IMG/VR virus record: IMGVR_UViG_3300024428_000309
Span: 1 to 38,146 of that record
Direction: 5' to 3' (one strand)
Source: a virus
Length of the DNA stretch: 38,146 nt
Shown: positions 20,935 to 28,224 of the stretch, in pieces
How positions within the stretch are numbered: the first letter of the stretch is position 1
Layout of the letters: each line of letters begins with the position of its first letter
The notes under the pieces: generated by a model
Databases searched by the model: none
Seen by the model: the letters and a program-made list of their open reading frames with translations, nothing else
Told to the model about the DNA's origin: nothing
Position numbers and translations under genes: made by a program

Positions 20935-21140
20935 TGGAAAACAAGGGTAAGAAATTAAAAGAAGTAAATTTAACATTACAAGAGTGGCTTGATGCCCTTC
21001 GTATGCCTACTCCTGTGAGAAACAAGAAAAAGTATCGAAGAAAGAATAAGCATAAAAATAAAGAAGATTAAAAATAAACAGTAAAATGTTTTTTTATCTC
21101 AAGTATTTTGCTTATATTAGTATAGTAATTAATAATTAAA
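20934..21140 (+). CDS. small very basic protein, end runs through promoter copy 3
   Basis: 68 residues by my reading (MENKGKKLKEVNLTLQEWLD then a lysine/arginine-rich stretch). The start is coupled to the previous stop by TAATG, the arrangement used at 11402, 18344 and 21562. The last ~20 codons read through the conserved promoter module at 21072-21131, so the C-terminal tail is dictated by promoter sequence. A nucleic-acid-binding role would fit the charge. No family recognised. Confidence 0.5.
21072..21131 (+). promoter_or_regulatory. conserved phage promoter module, copy 3
   Basis: Same architecture as copies 1 and 2: AAATAAACAG, T7 run, ATCTCA, ATTTTGC, TATATTAG (21114-21121), GTATAGTAATT. 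The first half is more diverged. The next ATG (21149) is 28 bases after the -7-like element. Confidence 0.72.
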
Positions 21141-21148
21141 ACAAACAC

Positions 21149-21562
21149 ATGAACTTAGAATCAATCAAAGCAAACGGAATTAGTTGGTATGAACCTGCAA
21201 AATCTATTATCCCACATCTCACTACTCAAATTGGAATCTTTAAAATGAGACATCCAGAAAAGGATATTTTCGAAAAGTTCGGAGATGGCGAATACTTTTC
21301 AGGAAGGCGATTTAACGATAACGGTGATGTAGCAATTAGAATTGGTGGAGCAATTGTTAGACAAGCACAGGAAGAATACATTTATTCTAACATGGGTCGC
21401 AATTCAATGACATCTGAGGAAACTCTTCCTCTTTTAGAAGGTATCATTAGCGCATGGTTCGACACTCTCTCCGCTTCTGAAATTGATATGCTTATTGTCG
21501 ACGGACTCAAGTGTTGTGCAGAAACAGATCATTGGTACGAATTTGAAAAGCAATGGGACTAA
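21149..21562 (+). CDS. protein of unknown function
   Basis: 137 residues, acidic, no recognised domain. Short segments that stand out are NGISWYEPAKSIIPHL, GEYFSGRRFNDNGDVAIRIG and ETDHWYEFEKQWD. Composition suggests a soluble alpha/beta protein. It is the first gene behind promoter copy 3, so probably an early host-interaction gene. It overlaps the next gene by one base with the start assumed here. Confidence 0.6.
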   Translation: MNLESIKANGISWYEPAKSIIPHLTTQIGIFKMRHPEKDIFEKFGDGEYFSGRRFNDNGDVAIRIGGAIVRQAQEEYIYSNMGRNSMTSEETLPLLEGIISAWFDTLSASEIDMLIVDGLKCCAETDHWYEFEKQWD

Positions 21563-21795
21563 TGATTTCAATGTATGAACGCATTGCTAGAATCGAAGGC
21601 ACGACTCATGTCGTACGAATAGAAGACAGTGTAGTATACAGACAAAATGGATATGAAGTAATTGGTGACAATCTGTTTGTTCAGACTGAAGACCGATTAC
21701 TTTTTATGGATTTCGATGTATTTACGTTAGAAGAAGCATGCATGGCCGAACGAACGGTCAAAGAAGTAAAAAAGAAACTTAATACAAACTCTTAA
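21562..21795 (+). CDS. small protein of unknown function
   Basis: 77 residues from the ATG at 21562, which overlaps the previous stop (TAATG) like several other pairs here. An in-frame ATG at 21553 would add three residues. It contains beta-rich segments (THVVRIEDSVVYRQNGYEVI) and a basic helical end (TVKEVKKKLNT). No family recognised. Confidence 0.55.
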   Translation: MISMYERIARIEGTTHVVRIEDSVVYRQNGYEVIGDNLFVQTEDRLLFMDFDVFTLEEACMAERTVKEVKKKLNTNS

Positions 21796-21805
21796 TATAA
21801 AATAT

Positions 21806-22738
21806 ATGGCAGCAGACTACGGATATTGTTGTATCAACATGACTCTTAAAAAAGAATCGAACATATATGTTGGTAGAAAAATGATTAAAAGAACCTTCAT
21901 GGAAAAAGGTATTAAATACGCATCAGAACTTGCAGTGTTAAATATCAAGGACATGATAGAAATTATCAAGTGGAATTACAAGAACGACATAACAATGTAT
22001 CGTATGTCAAGTAATCTATTTCCATGGATGTCGGAATACGAATTATCTGAACTTCCTGATTATGACAAAGTGTGTAATCTAATGAAAGGTGCAGGTAAAC
22101 TTGCTAAACAATATGGCCAAAGATTGACATTCCATCCAGGTCCTTTCAATGTTCTTGCTTCTCCGAATGAAAAGGTAGTTATCAAAGCCCTTAAAGATTT
22201 ACGTCAACACGGCGAAATAATGGATATGCTAGATTTACCACAAACTCCTTATGCTGCTATCAATATTCACATCGGCGGAACCTACGACGATAAAGAAGCT
22301 ACTAAGAAAAGATTTGCTGAAAATTTCAAGCGACTTACTCCAGGTGCAGCGAATCGTCTAGTTATCGAAAACGATGACAAAACAGCACAGTATTCGGTAC
22401 AGGATTTATATGACATACATCTATTAACGGGTAAAACTCCAATCACATTTGACTATCATCATCACTGGTGCTACGAAGATTCAATGCCAGAAAAAGAAGC
22501 TCTAGAACTTGCAGCTAAATCATGGCCTAAAGGAATTCGCCAACTATGCCACTATTCTTCATGTAAACAAATACACGAAGATGCTACACAAGGCAATAAA
22601 CGTGCACATGCTGATTATGTATATGATCACATTGAAACGTATGGTATGGATCTAGATATCGAACTCGAAGCAAAGGCGAAAGAACTTGCCCTACAGCGAT
22701 ACAAGCAGGAGTTTTTAAAGGAGCTCGTTCTATCATAG
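21806..22738 (+). CDS. uvsE: UV damage endonuclease (UvsE/UvdE)
   Basis: 310 residues of the UV-damage endonuclease TIM-barrel family. It has the N-terminal YGYCCINMTL (5-14), YRMSSNLFPWMSEYEL (65-80), LTFHPGPFNVL (107-117), NIHIGGTYDDKEATKKRFAE and RLVIENDD, with later histidines (TFDYHHHWCYED) for the metal cluster. The enzyme nicks DNA 5' of pyrimidine dimers and other lesions, starting an alternative excision repair. In a lytic phage it would protect or rescue sunlight-damaged genomes, as T4 endonuclease V does by a different chemistry. Length is typical. It starts ten bases after the previous gene with an A/T-rich leader. Catalytic segments appear complete. Confidence 0.88.
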   Translation: MAADYGYCCINMTLKKESNIYVGRKMIKRTFMEKGIKYASELAVLNIKDMIEIIKWNYKNDITMYRMSSNLFPWMSEYELSELPDYDKVCNLMKGAGKLAKQYGQRLTFHPGPFNVLASPNEKVVIKALKDLRQHGEIMDMLDLPQTPYAAINIHIGGTYDDKEATKKRFAENFKRLTPGAANRLVIENDDKTAQYSVQDLYDIHLLTGKTPITFDYHHHWCYEDSMPEKEALELAAKSWPKGIRQLCHYSSCKQIHEDATQGNKRAHADYVYDHIETYGMDLDIELEAKAKELALQRYKQEFLKELVLS

Positions 22739-22747
22739 ATATATAAG
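22738..22747 (+). promoter_or_regulatory. GATATATA box close to start codon
   Basis: GATATATAAG ends two bases before the ATG at 22750 and overlaps the last base of the uvsE stop codon. The arrangement mirrors 19401-19410. Confidence 0.25.
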
Positions 22748-22749
22748 TT

Positions 22750-23289
22750 ATGAAGTTTATAAAGACATTTGAAGATTGGAACGAAGTTTCCCCCGAATTA
22801 AAAGCTCACATTGAAGAAGGATTAGATCTTACTAATTCATTCTTTCGTTTAGGAAGCGATGCATATATTGAATTATTTGAAGAAGTAAAGCAATATTGGG
22901 ATAAAAACAATATTATCTTAAAGGGTCCTTCAGGATGGATGGCTAAAAATCTAGAAGTAGGAACTAAAGCAGTCTATAAACCTAGAGGAGGAAATCAAAA
23001 GAATGTAAAATTAGATTCACCAACAAGGGGTGGAAATAAGAAATTCATAGTTTACAGAAATAGTGGAAGAACTGATAAAGAAGGAAACATCATTGCTAAG
23101 AAATTAGAATGGGGAGATCCTTCATCTACTATTAAGAACGACGACCCGGGAAGAGCAGCTAACTTTTGGGCTAGACACGGTTGTGATAAAATGGCTAAGA
23201 TGGATCCGACTAAGGCGGGATTTTGGGCATGTTACGGACCTACTCTTTTTGGAAAACAGCTTGGTATAAAAAGTGATCAACCATGGTAG
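22750..23289 (+). CDS. conserved phage protein, ARHxCD/KAGxWAC type, unknown function
   Basis: 179 residues. The start MKFIKTFEDWNEV is a partial match to the shared capsid-targeting-like N-terminus. The C-terminal third reads NDDPGRAANFWARHGCDKMA then TKAGFWACYGPTLFGKQLGI. This arrangement (DDP, ARH-x-CD, K-x-GYW-x-C, AK-x-LGI) recurs, as I recall, in uncharacterised proteins of T4-like phages; the conserved Cys/His residues suggest metal binding. GDPSSTIKNDDPGR lies before it. The middle (GGNQKNVKLDSPTRGGNKKF) is basic. It overlaps the next gene by seven bases. Function unknown; a virion-associated nucleic-acid-binding protein is possible. Confidence 0.6.
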   Translation: MKFIKTFEDWNEVSPELKAHIEEGLDLTNSFFRLGSDAYIELFEEVKQYWDKNNIILKGPSGWMAKNLEVGTKAVYKPRGGNQKNVKLDSPTRGGNKKFIVYRNSGRTDKEGNIIAKKLEWGDPSSTIKNDDPGRAANFWARHGCDKMAKMDPTKAGFWACYGPTLFGKQLGIKSDQPW

Positions 23290-23627
23290 ATAAAGATTGT
23301 AAATGTAAAAGTTGCGGTTGTGGAGAAATGTCCATGGAAGAAATGATATCCATGGTCGATGATAAAACATTACCCTTTACGGAGACGACTGTTTCAAAAA
23401 ATATAATCATTAGAGAATTCTTACCAAACCAACCTGAACATCTTTTTAAATGGCACTTCGACGAGGAGGACAGGGTTATCGAAGCTTTAAACGAAAATGA
23501 TTGGAAGTTCCAATATGATAATAAGCTCCCTATAGAATTAAAAGGATATATAGAAGTAAATGCAGGAGAGTATCATAGAATTATACAGGGTACTTCTTCT
23601 TTGAAAATACAAATAACTAAAAAATGA
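23283..23627 (+). CDS. cysteine-rich-tailed, cupin-like conserved phage protein
   Basis: 114 residues. The N-terminus (MVDKDCKCKSCGCGEMS) has CxCxxCxC, a likely metal site. The rest has LFKWHFDEEDRVIEALNEND, a WH-x-D-x-EDR pattern, and ends GEYHRIIQGTSSLKIQI, the layout of a small cupin-like beta-barrel found in uncharacterised phage proteins. No enzymatic role is established to my knowledge. It overlaps the previous gene by seven bases and the next by four (ATGA), so it sits inside a coupled block. Confidence 0.6.
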   Translation: MVDKDCKCKSCGCGEMSMEEMISMVDDKTLPFTETTVSKNIIIREFLPNQPEHLFKWHFDEEDRVIEALNENDWKFQYDNKLPIELKGYIEVNAGEYHRIIQGTSSLKIQITKK

Positions 23628-24106
23628 AACACATAAAGCTATTTGAATCCTTTGTAAACGACAAAGAAATTTCTACATGGGAAAAAGAGTTTGGTAAATT
23701 ACCAATTCCTAAGAAAATTAAAGATATATCTAAAGAAATGGCTAAGGCCGGTTTTATTAGAAAAGATACGAAATCTGTTCAAGCCAAATTATGGATTGGA
23801 TTAGAAGGAATTTCATGGATAGAAATGAAAGAAAAATTCGGAGACATAGTAGGTAAATTCTATGGTGGACAATTCTATCAAGCAATGACAAACCCTATGG
23901 CTGAAAAATCTGCATATTATGCGTATGAAGTTTCTAAACACGTAGAAGATCTAGCAGCGAATGATGAAAGCGTAGAACCTGCGTATTATATGATGAAAAA
24001 TTACTTTAATTCATTTGAATTAAAAATTGATAGAAACAGGGTATTCGATAGAGCAGTTAAAGAGCTAGAAGCCTGGATGAAACAAAATAAGATTAAAACC
24101 CTATAA
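23624..24106 (+). CDS. unknown protein with capsid-targeting-like N-terminus
   Basis: 160 residues, mostly helical and basic. It opens MKHIKLFESFVNDKE, which fits the shared MK-x-x-x-x-FE-x-F pattern and resembles the T4 internal-protein leader. The body (KLPIPKKIKDISKEMAKAGF, WIGLEGISWIEMKEKFGDIV) has no recognised domain. A packaged head protein released into the host is a sensible guess from the leader. The start overlaps the preceding stop (ATGA). Confidence 0.6.
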   Translation: MKHIKLFESFVNDKEISTWEKEFGKLPIPKKIKDISKEMAKAGFIRKDTKSVQAKLWIGLEGISWIEMKEKFGDIVGKFYGGQFYQAMTNPMAEKSAYYAYEVSKHVEDLAANDESVEPAYYMMKNYFNSFELKIDRNRVFDRAVKELEAWMKQNKIKTL

Positions 24107-24111
24107 AAAGG

Positions 24112-24121
24112 GATATATAGA
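24112..24121 (+). promoter_or_regulatory. GATATATA box, possible late promoter
   Basis: GATATATAGA lies 38 bases before the ATG at 24160, in a 53-base gap of A/T-rich sequence. It has the same core as the boxes at 8491, 36140 and 37587, and similar spacing to 36140. Confidence 0.4.
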
Positions 24122-24159
24122 TAGTAATTAATACAATAAAACAAATAAAATAAAAAATT

Positions 24160-25185
24160 ATGGCAAAATTAAAATCATTTGAACAGTTTTTATCTGAGAT
24201 GGATAGAACTGAGGAGGTGCAACAAGACGTAGTTGCAACAGCTGAGCCAGTTGAACAATCTGAAGAAAAAGCGGAAGAAGTTCAAGGAAACGGTGATGCT
24301 ATAGAAGAAGCAGTAAACGCATCCGGTTATATTAAAGCTGGAAAATTAGGTTACAATGACCAATTCCTAGGAAGAAGATCTTTATCATGGACACTATCCG
24401 TTGATTTAGGTTTAAAAGCATCAGACGAATTCGTTGGACCTTGGTTAGGATTTGATCACGTATCATTATACGCGATTGGTAAAAAAGGAGGAACAATTCT
24501 TGATGACGCTCTAGCAGGCAAATATACTTATGACGAATTAAAGGCAGCTGCTGCCGATTTCTTAGGTATTAAAGAATCTGAAGAAGTAATCGAAGATGAA
24601 ATAGTTGAAAACATCGAAGCAGTAACTGAATCTGGTGAAGAAGCTGGTTTACCTGCTGAAGATTTAAAAGATGAAACTGAAGTAGTTGATAATGACTGTG
24701 AAACTCCTGAAGACAAATCAGACGAATTAGAAGCTGAATTAGAAGACACTGTTGATGCTGCTGGAAATGAAGAAATTTCTGAAGCTGAAGAAACTGAAGA
24801 AGTTGCTGAAGAAGAAACTGAAGAAGTTGTTGCTGAAGAAGAAACTAAAGAAGTTGCTGAAGAAGAAACTGAAGAGGTTGCTGAAGAAGAGGAAGAAACA
24901 GCACTAGTTTCTGATATGTTAAAAGAGGTTTACGAATCTTGTAAAAATGAAGCTAAAGCATGGGAAGACGATGCACATGATGAGCATACTGTTGAAACTT
25001 ATATGAAAGAAAATGCTGCATTAGTTGGCGGAATGGCTGCTCAATGCCTTAAAGAAATGAAAGAAGATTATTCAGTTGAAGCTTATGAAGCTGCATGTAA
25101 TGAAATGATCGAAGCATATTCTAAGAAAGTGAATGAGATGAAAGAATCTGATTCAGCTGTTGGTGAGGAAACTCCAGAAGCTTAA
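24160..25185 (+). CDS. highly acidic protein with capsid-targeting-like N-terminus
   Basis: 341 residues. It begins MAKLKSFEQFLSEMD, the shared leader, with LSE a possible prohead-protease site. A small ordered domain follows at about 52-145 (NASGYIKAGKLGYNDQFLGR, SDEFVGPWLGFDHVSLYAIG). The next ~120 residues are glutamate-rich low complexity (ETEEVAEEETEEVVAEEETK), then a helical C-terminus (about 245-330, MLKEVYESCKNEAKAWEDD). Acidic, helical, head-directed proteins are typical of scaffold or prohead core components. That role is a guess from composition. It is alone between a GATATATA box and a strong terminator, so it forms a single-gene unit, in keeping with high expression. Confidence 0.65.
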   Translation: MAKLKSFEQFLSEMDRTEEVQQDVVATAEPVEQSEEKAEEVQGNGDAIEEAVNASGYIKAGKLGYNDQFLGRRSLSWTLSVDLGLKASDEFVGPWLGFDHVSLYAIGKKGGTILDDALAGKYTYDELKAAAADFLGIKESEEVIEDEIVENIEAVTESGEEAGLPAEDLKDETEVVDNDCETPEDKSDELEAELEDTVDAAGNEEISEAEETEEVAEEETEEVVAEEETKEVAEEETEEVAEEEEETALVSDMLKEVYESCKNEAKAWEDDAHDEHTVETYMKENAALVGGMAAQCLKEMKEDYSVEAYEAACNEMIEAYSKKVNEMKESDSAVGEETPEA

Positions 25186-25212
25186 TATTAAAATTAACAA
25201 TATAAACTTTTT

Positions 25213-25245
25213 AAAGGGTTCATGTATAATACATGGACCCTTTTT
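25213..25245 (+). terminator. strong intrinsic terminator
   Basis: AAAGGGTTCATGTA (25213 on) pairs with TACATGGACCCTTT with a single G-U wobble, followed by T5. It lies 27 bases after the acidic protein stop and before the dCMP deaminase gene. Confidence 0.9.
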
Positions 25246-25259
25246 ATTTATAAAGTAAT

Positions 25260-25766
25260 ATGCCAAGAATTTCAGTAGACGTAATATACATGCAAATAGC
25301 ATATCAAATTTCTAAACTTAGTTATGCTGAGAGAAGGAAAGTCGGCTGTATAGTAGTTAAAGACGAGCAGATTGTTTCATTTGGATATAATGGAACTCCA
25401 CATGGTTTTGATAATCAATGTGAAGAAACTCAAACTAGAAATATAGATAATCCTGATCACAAAGAAATTTTAATAGAAAAAGGATATGAATGTGAAGATA
25501 CTTGTTGTTCTAAACAAGTTACTAAACAAGAAGTCTTACATGCAGAATCAAATGCACTAATGAAGATTTCAAAATCTACACTTACTTCGAAAGGATCGAT
25601 CCTATATACTACTACTTCTCCATGCTTTGAATGCGCTAAGTTAATTATACAAGCTGGTGTAGAAAAAGTATTCTACTGTGAAGGATATAGAGATCTGTCA
25701 GGTATTTCTTTATTAAAAAAGGCAGGAATTATTGTTGAACAAGTAATCGTATGGAATGAGCATTAA
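25260..25766 (+). CDS. dCMP deaminase
   Basis: 168 residues of the deoxycytidylate deaminase / ComE family. VGCIVVKDEQIVSFGYNGTP (28-47) leads into the long insert with cysteines and histidine (C54, H67, C78, C82, C83) used for a second zinc in the T4 enzyme. The catalytic zinc site is LHAESNA (H94, E96) with SPCFECAK (C122, C125). It converts dCMP to dUMP, feeding thymidylate synthesis during phage replication. Length is typical. It starts 14 bases after the T run of the terminator, so transcription must come from readthrough or a promoter not recognised here. It overlaps the next gene by 11 bases. Confidence 0.9.
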   Translation: MPRISVDVIYMQIAYQISKLSYAERRKVGCIVVKDEQIVSFGYNGTPHGFDNQCEETQTRNIDNPDHKEILIEKGYECEDTCCSKQVTKQEVLHAESNALMKISKSTLTSKGSILYTTTSPCFECAKLIIQAGVEKVFYCEGYRDLSGISLLKKAGIIVEQVIVWNEH

Positions 25767-25971
25767 TAAAATAAACTTACCAGAAGTAAACCGCCTAGAA
25801 GACTATTTAAAAGAACATGGAAGCCATGAGTTTTTTAGAAGGTATATTAAAAAGACAGAGGCAATGATAGGACCATCTACATCCCATGCCTTTATAAACG
25901 ACTTTATAAAGTTCTATCAAGAAGGAGAATCTAATACCTTCTATATTATACCACAGCTTAAACTTTTCTAA
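25756..25971 (+). CDS. small protein of unknown function
   Basis: 71 residues (MSINKINLPEVNRLEDYLKE at the start). Helical, no recognised domain. It overlaps the deaminase gene by 11 bases, so translation is probably coupled. Confidence 0.55.
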   Translation: MSINKINLPEVNRLEDYLKEHGSHEFFRRYIKKTEAMIGPSTSHAFINDFIKFYQEGESNTFYIIPQLKLF

Positions 25972-26004
25972 GTTTAGGTGTATAATAATAAAATAGGTTA
26001 AATC

Positions 26005-26523
26005 ATGCAAACAACTGAAGAAAAAGATATTGTAAAATATCAGTGGAAAAAGGGAGATAATTTTGGTAAAGTGGTTGAGGTAGAATCTAAAGATTCTGAA
26101 TTTACTTACTTTAAAGATGGATCTAAAATATTCAACAAAGTATTACCTGAGTTTTTAGAACTAATAACTACTGAAGGATTACCATTTCCTGGAGTCGAGC
26201 TTGTAGGAACTACACCTACGCCTAAAAAAGCTCCCGTTAAAGAAATTGAAAAAAAGGTAGAAGTTAAAGAAAATACTTCTCCCCTTGGTCAATTAATTAA
26301 AACTTTATCTGCTAAGAATGTCGAATCATTTCAATTAAGCGTAGGAATTAATCTTCCTAAGAAAGAAATATTTAACATGCTAGTTGAAAACTCTGAAGAA
26401 GAAAAAGAACAAATCTTAGAAGAGATCTCTAAATCAGCTGTTTCTCAAATAGAGATAAATAACCTACAAGAATTTTTAAACGAACAAATAACTGAATTTG
26501 TAACTAATTATTATAAACTATGA
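26005..26523 (+). CDS. protein of unknown function
   Basis: 172 residues. A beta-rich N-terminal part (YQWKKGDNFGKVVEVESKDS, about 11-30) is followed by a proline/lysine linker (TPTPKKAPVKEIEKKVEVKE) and a helical C-terminal part. No family recognised. It heads a run of five overlapping unknown genes that leads to the baseplate block; a role in tail assembly is possible but unproven. It overlaps the next gene by four bases. Confidence 0.55.
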   Translation: MQTTEEKDIVKYQWKKGDNFGKVVEVESKDSEFTYFKDGSKIFNKVLPEFLELITTEGLPFPGVELVGTTPTPKKAPVKEIEKKVEVKENTSPLGQLIKTLSAKNVESFQLSVGINLPKKEIFNMLVENSEEEKEQILEEISKSAVSQIEINNLQEFLNEQITEFVTNYYKL

Positions 26524-26906
26524 GTCAAGCAAGAAAATACAGAAGAGACACCTATAAAAGAGCTGGGTTATTAAAAGCTAAAAACGAATGGGGAAGATTC
26601 TCTGAAAAAGGAATAGCGTGGTACGCCATGAAACAGGAGGAAGGAAAACAATTCCAAGAGGCTCATGAGAAAAAAGTCAATGACCAAATTGAAGAGCAGT
26701 TAGGTTCAAAGCTTAATTCATTAAAGGAAACATGGACTAAGGTGGGTTATAATAAAGAAGAGATTGATTTATTAGAAGAAGCCTTCGCAATGACTACAAT
26801 CAAAGATAAAGAAACTTATAGAGCTGATAGAAAAGCGGCTAGGAAAATATACAAGAAAGTTCAACAATCCCTAGAAGAAAGACTAAATGCAGGAGATAAC
26901 TCTTAA
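26520..26906 (+). CDS. basic helical protein of unknown function
   Basis: 128 residues, charged and predicted almost entirely helical (MSQARKYRRDTYKRAGLLKA, ADRKAARKIYKKVQQSLEER). No domain recognised. Start overlaps the previous stop (ATGA) and the end overlaps the next gene by 20 bases. An assembly adaptor or chaperone would suit the composition; this is only a guess. Confidence 0.55.
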   Translation: MSQARKYRRDTYKRAGLLKAKNEWGRFSEKGIAWYAMKQEEGKQFQEAHEKKVNDQIEEQLGSKLNSLKETWTKVGYNKEEIDLLEEAFAMTTIKDKETYRADRKAARKIYKKVQQSLEERLNAGDNS

Positions 26907-27201
26907 GATAGCAGATAACGGTGTAATTAAAACCGTAACAGATGATAACATCAATGCGGCTGGTGAGAAATACGAGTCAGTTATTGTCTATGATTTTGAT
27001 AAAGGTATCGATGATAGATTAAATTTTATCAGAGATATCTGTATCGATGTCGGATTAGATTTTGGTAATTCAAAACAATCTAATCAAATAAAGGTGGTCA
27101 CTGAATGGGGAACTAATTACAGTCCCTCTACCATCGAAACAAAACATAAAATCCAAACTTTACAAACTAAAATTAAAGAATTGGAGAAATTGATAAGATG
27201 A
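26887..27201 (+). CDS. small protein of unknown function
   Basis: 104 residues. A beta-rich first half (QEITLKIADNGVIKTVTDDN) and a C-terminal coiled coil (HKIQTLQTKIKELEKLIR) are visible. No family recognised. The 20-base overlap with the upstream gene and 4-base overlap downstream place it firmly in the same transcript. Confidence 0.55.
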   Translation: MQEITLKIADNGVIKTVTDDNINAAGEKYESVIVYDFDKGIDDRLNFIRDICIDVGLDFGNSKQSNQIKVVTEWGTNYSPSTIETKHKIQTLQTKIKELEKLIR

Positions 27202-27602
27202 CAACAACGACTGAAATTACAATAGAATGTGTATGGTGTAATAGTAGAAAGGAATTTAATAAATTCTGTAGAAACAACCCAGGAGAAACGGTTATAGATT
27301 TCTATAGCATTAGAAATAAGCTAGTTAAATCAGATCCCTATGACACTGAACCACATCGCTCTGTAATTGGTCTTGCAATAAGAGATTCTTTCATTAATGT
27401 TCTAAATAAGAATGCCGACTTAGAAAAAATCATTTACTTATTTAAAAATTTAGATGCAGAAACTATTGACAACTTTAAATTATTTTTAAAAGAAACAATA
27501 GAACCTGATGCATCACTAAACTTAACAGTCATTAACAGAGATGATTATCCCAAAGGCGTTCTTAAAAGATTCGAAAGCGTCAAGATAATCGATCTATAAT
27601 GA
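27198..27602 (+). CDS. protein of unknown function
   Basis: 133 residues ending at the TAA that overlaps the next ATG. It begins with beta strands and a cysteine pair (TTTEITIECVWCNSRKEFNK), with HRSVIGLAIRDSFINVLNK in the centre. I looked for a P-loop and saw none. No family recognised; the coupled position is the main evidence that it is a gene. The last coding base is near 27599. Confidence 0.55.
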
Positions 27603-28189
27603 TAAGGCATAAGTTATTTTCAAAGGGTGAAAGAATACATGCCCTTATATCCAACACTAGACATTCTCACATTGTATTTCCCGTTTATGGAATAATTCAT
27701 GACGTTAAGTTCGACGAGGATATGCCAAGGTATCAAATAAGAATTACTAAGTTTCATGACAACATAGATTTCTTAAAAAGATATCTCTTCGGTATGAAGT
27801 TTTCAAAAGACTTTAATAATAGAACTACAACATTCGGTCTTACTAGAAAGAACTATAAATCTATGAAAGATTTTCAGAATCAAATAGATTCTAAATGGGA
27901 ATCTTATATGATCTCAGTTGATTCTGTAATGTGTGTTAAAACCAAGACAGAGGTAATAGATCTATTTAATAATATACAAGATTTCTTAATCGAAAAGAAT
28001 TTTAAAGATATATTTGAACTCTCAAGCAGAAGTGTATATTCTTCTGGCAAATATTATTATCAATCCAGGGGAGTATATGCTGCCCATCTCAAGAAGTTTT
28101 TAGGAGATAGAGAACCAAAGACGGATAAATATTATGATAAGCTTTTATATAGACCACAGTCAGACGATCTGGATGACATAGAATTGTGA
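27599..28189 (+). CDS. protein of unknown function
   Basis: 196 residues. N-terminal strands (GERIHALISNTRHSHIVFPV) could form a small barrel. The rest is helical and rich in Lys, Phe and Tyr (FHDNIDFLKRYLFGMKFSKD, YSSGKYYYQSRGVYAAHLKK). No family recognised. Last gene before the baseplate block, separated from it by a 35-base gap with a GAATATATAA box. Confidence 0.55.
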   Translation: MIRHKLFSKGERIHALISNTRHSHIVFPVYGIIHDVKFDEDMPRYQIRITKFHDNIDFLKRYLFGMKFSKDFNNRTTTFGLTRKNYKSMKDFQNQIDSKWESYMISVDSVMCVKTKTEVIDLFNNIQDFLIEKNFKDIFELSSRSVYSSGKYYYQSRGVYAAHLKKFLGDREPKTDKYYDKLLYRPQSDDLDDIEL

Positions 28190-28197
28190 ATATATAA
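28188..28197 (+). promoter_or_regulatory. AATATATA box before baseplate block
   Basis: GAATATATAA starts at the last bases of the preceding gene and lies 27 bases before the ATG at 28225. It is a one-base variant of the recurring GATATATA box and could be the promoter of the baseplate operon. Confidence 0.35.
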
Positions 28198-28224
28198 AAC
28201 CTAGTAAAAACATAATATTACAAT

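Noticed and set aside
24099-24113. CCCT-ataaaa-AGGG hairpin at the end of the gene at 23624
   Set aside because: The stem has only four base pairs and no T run follows. Not a convincing terminator.
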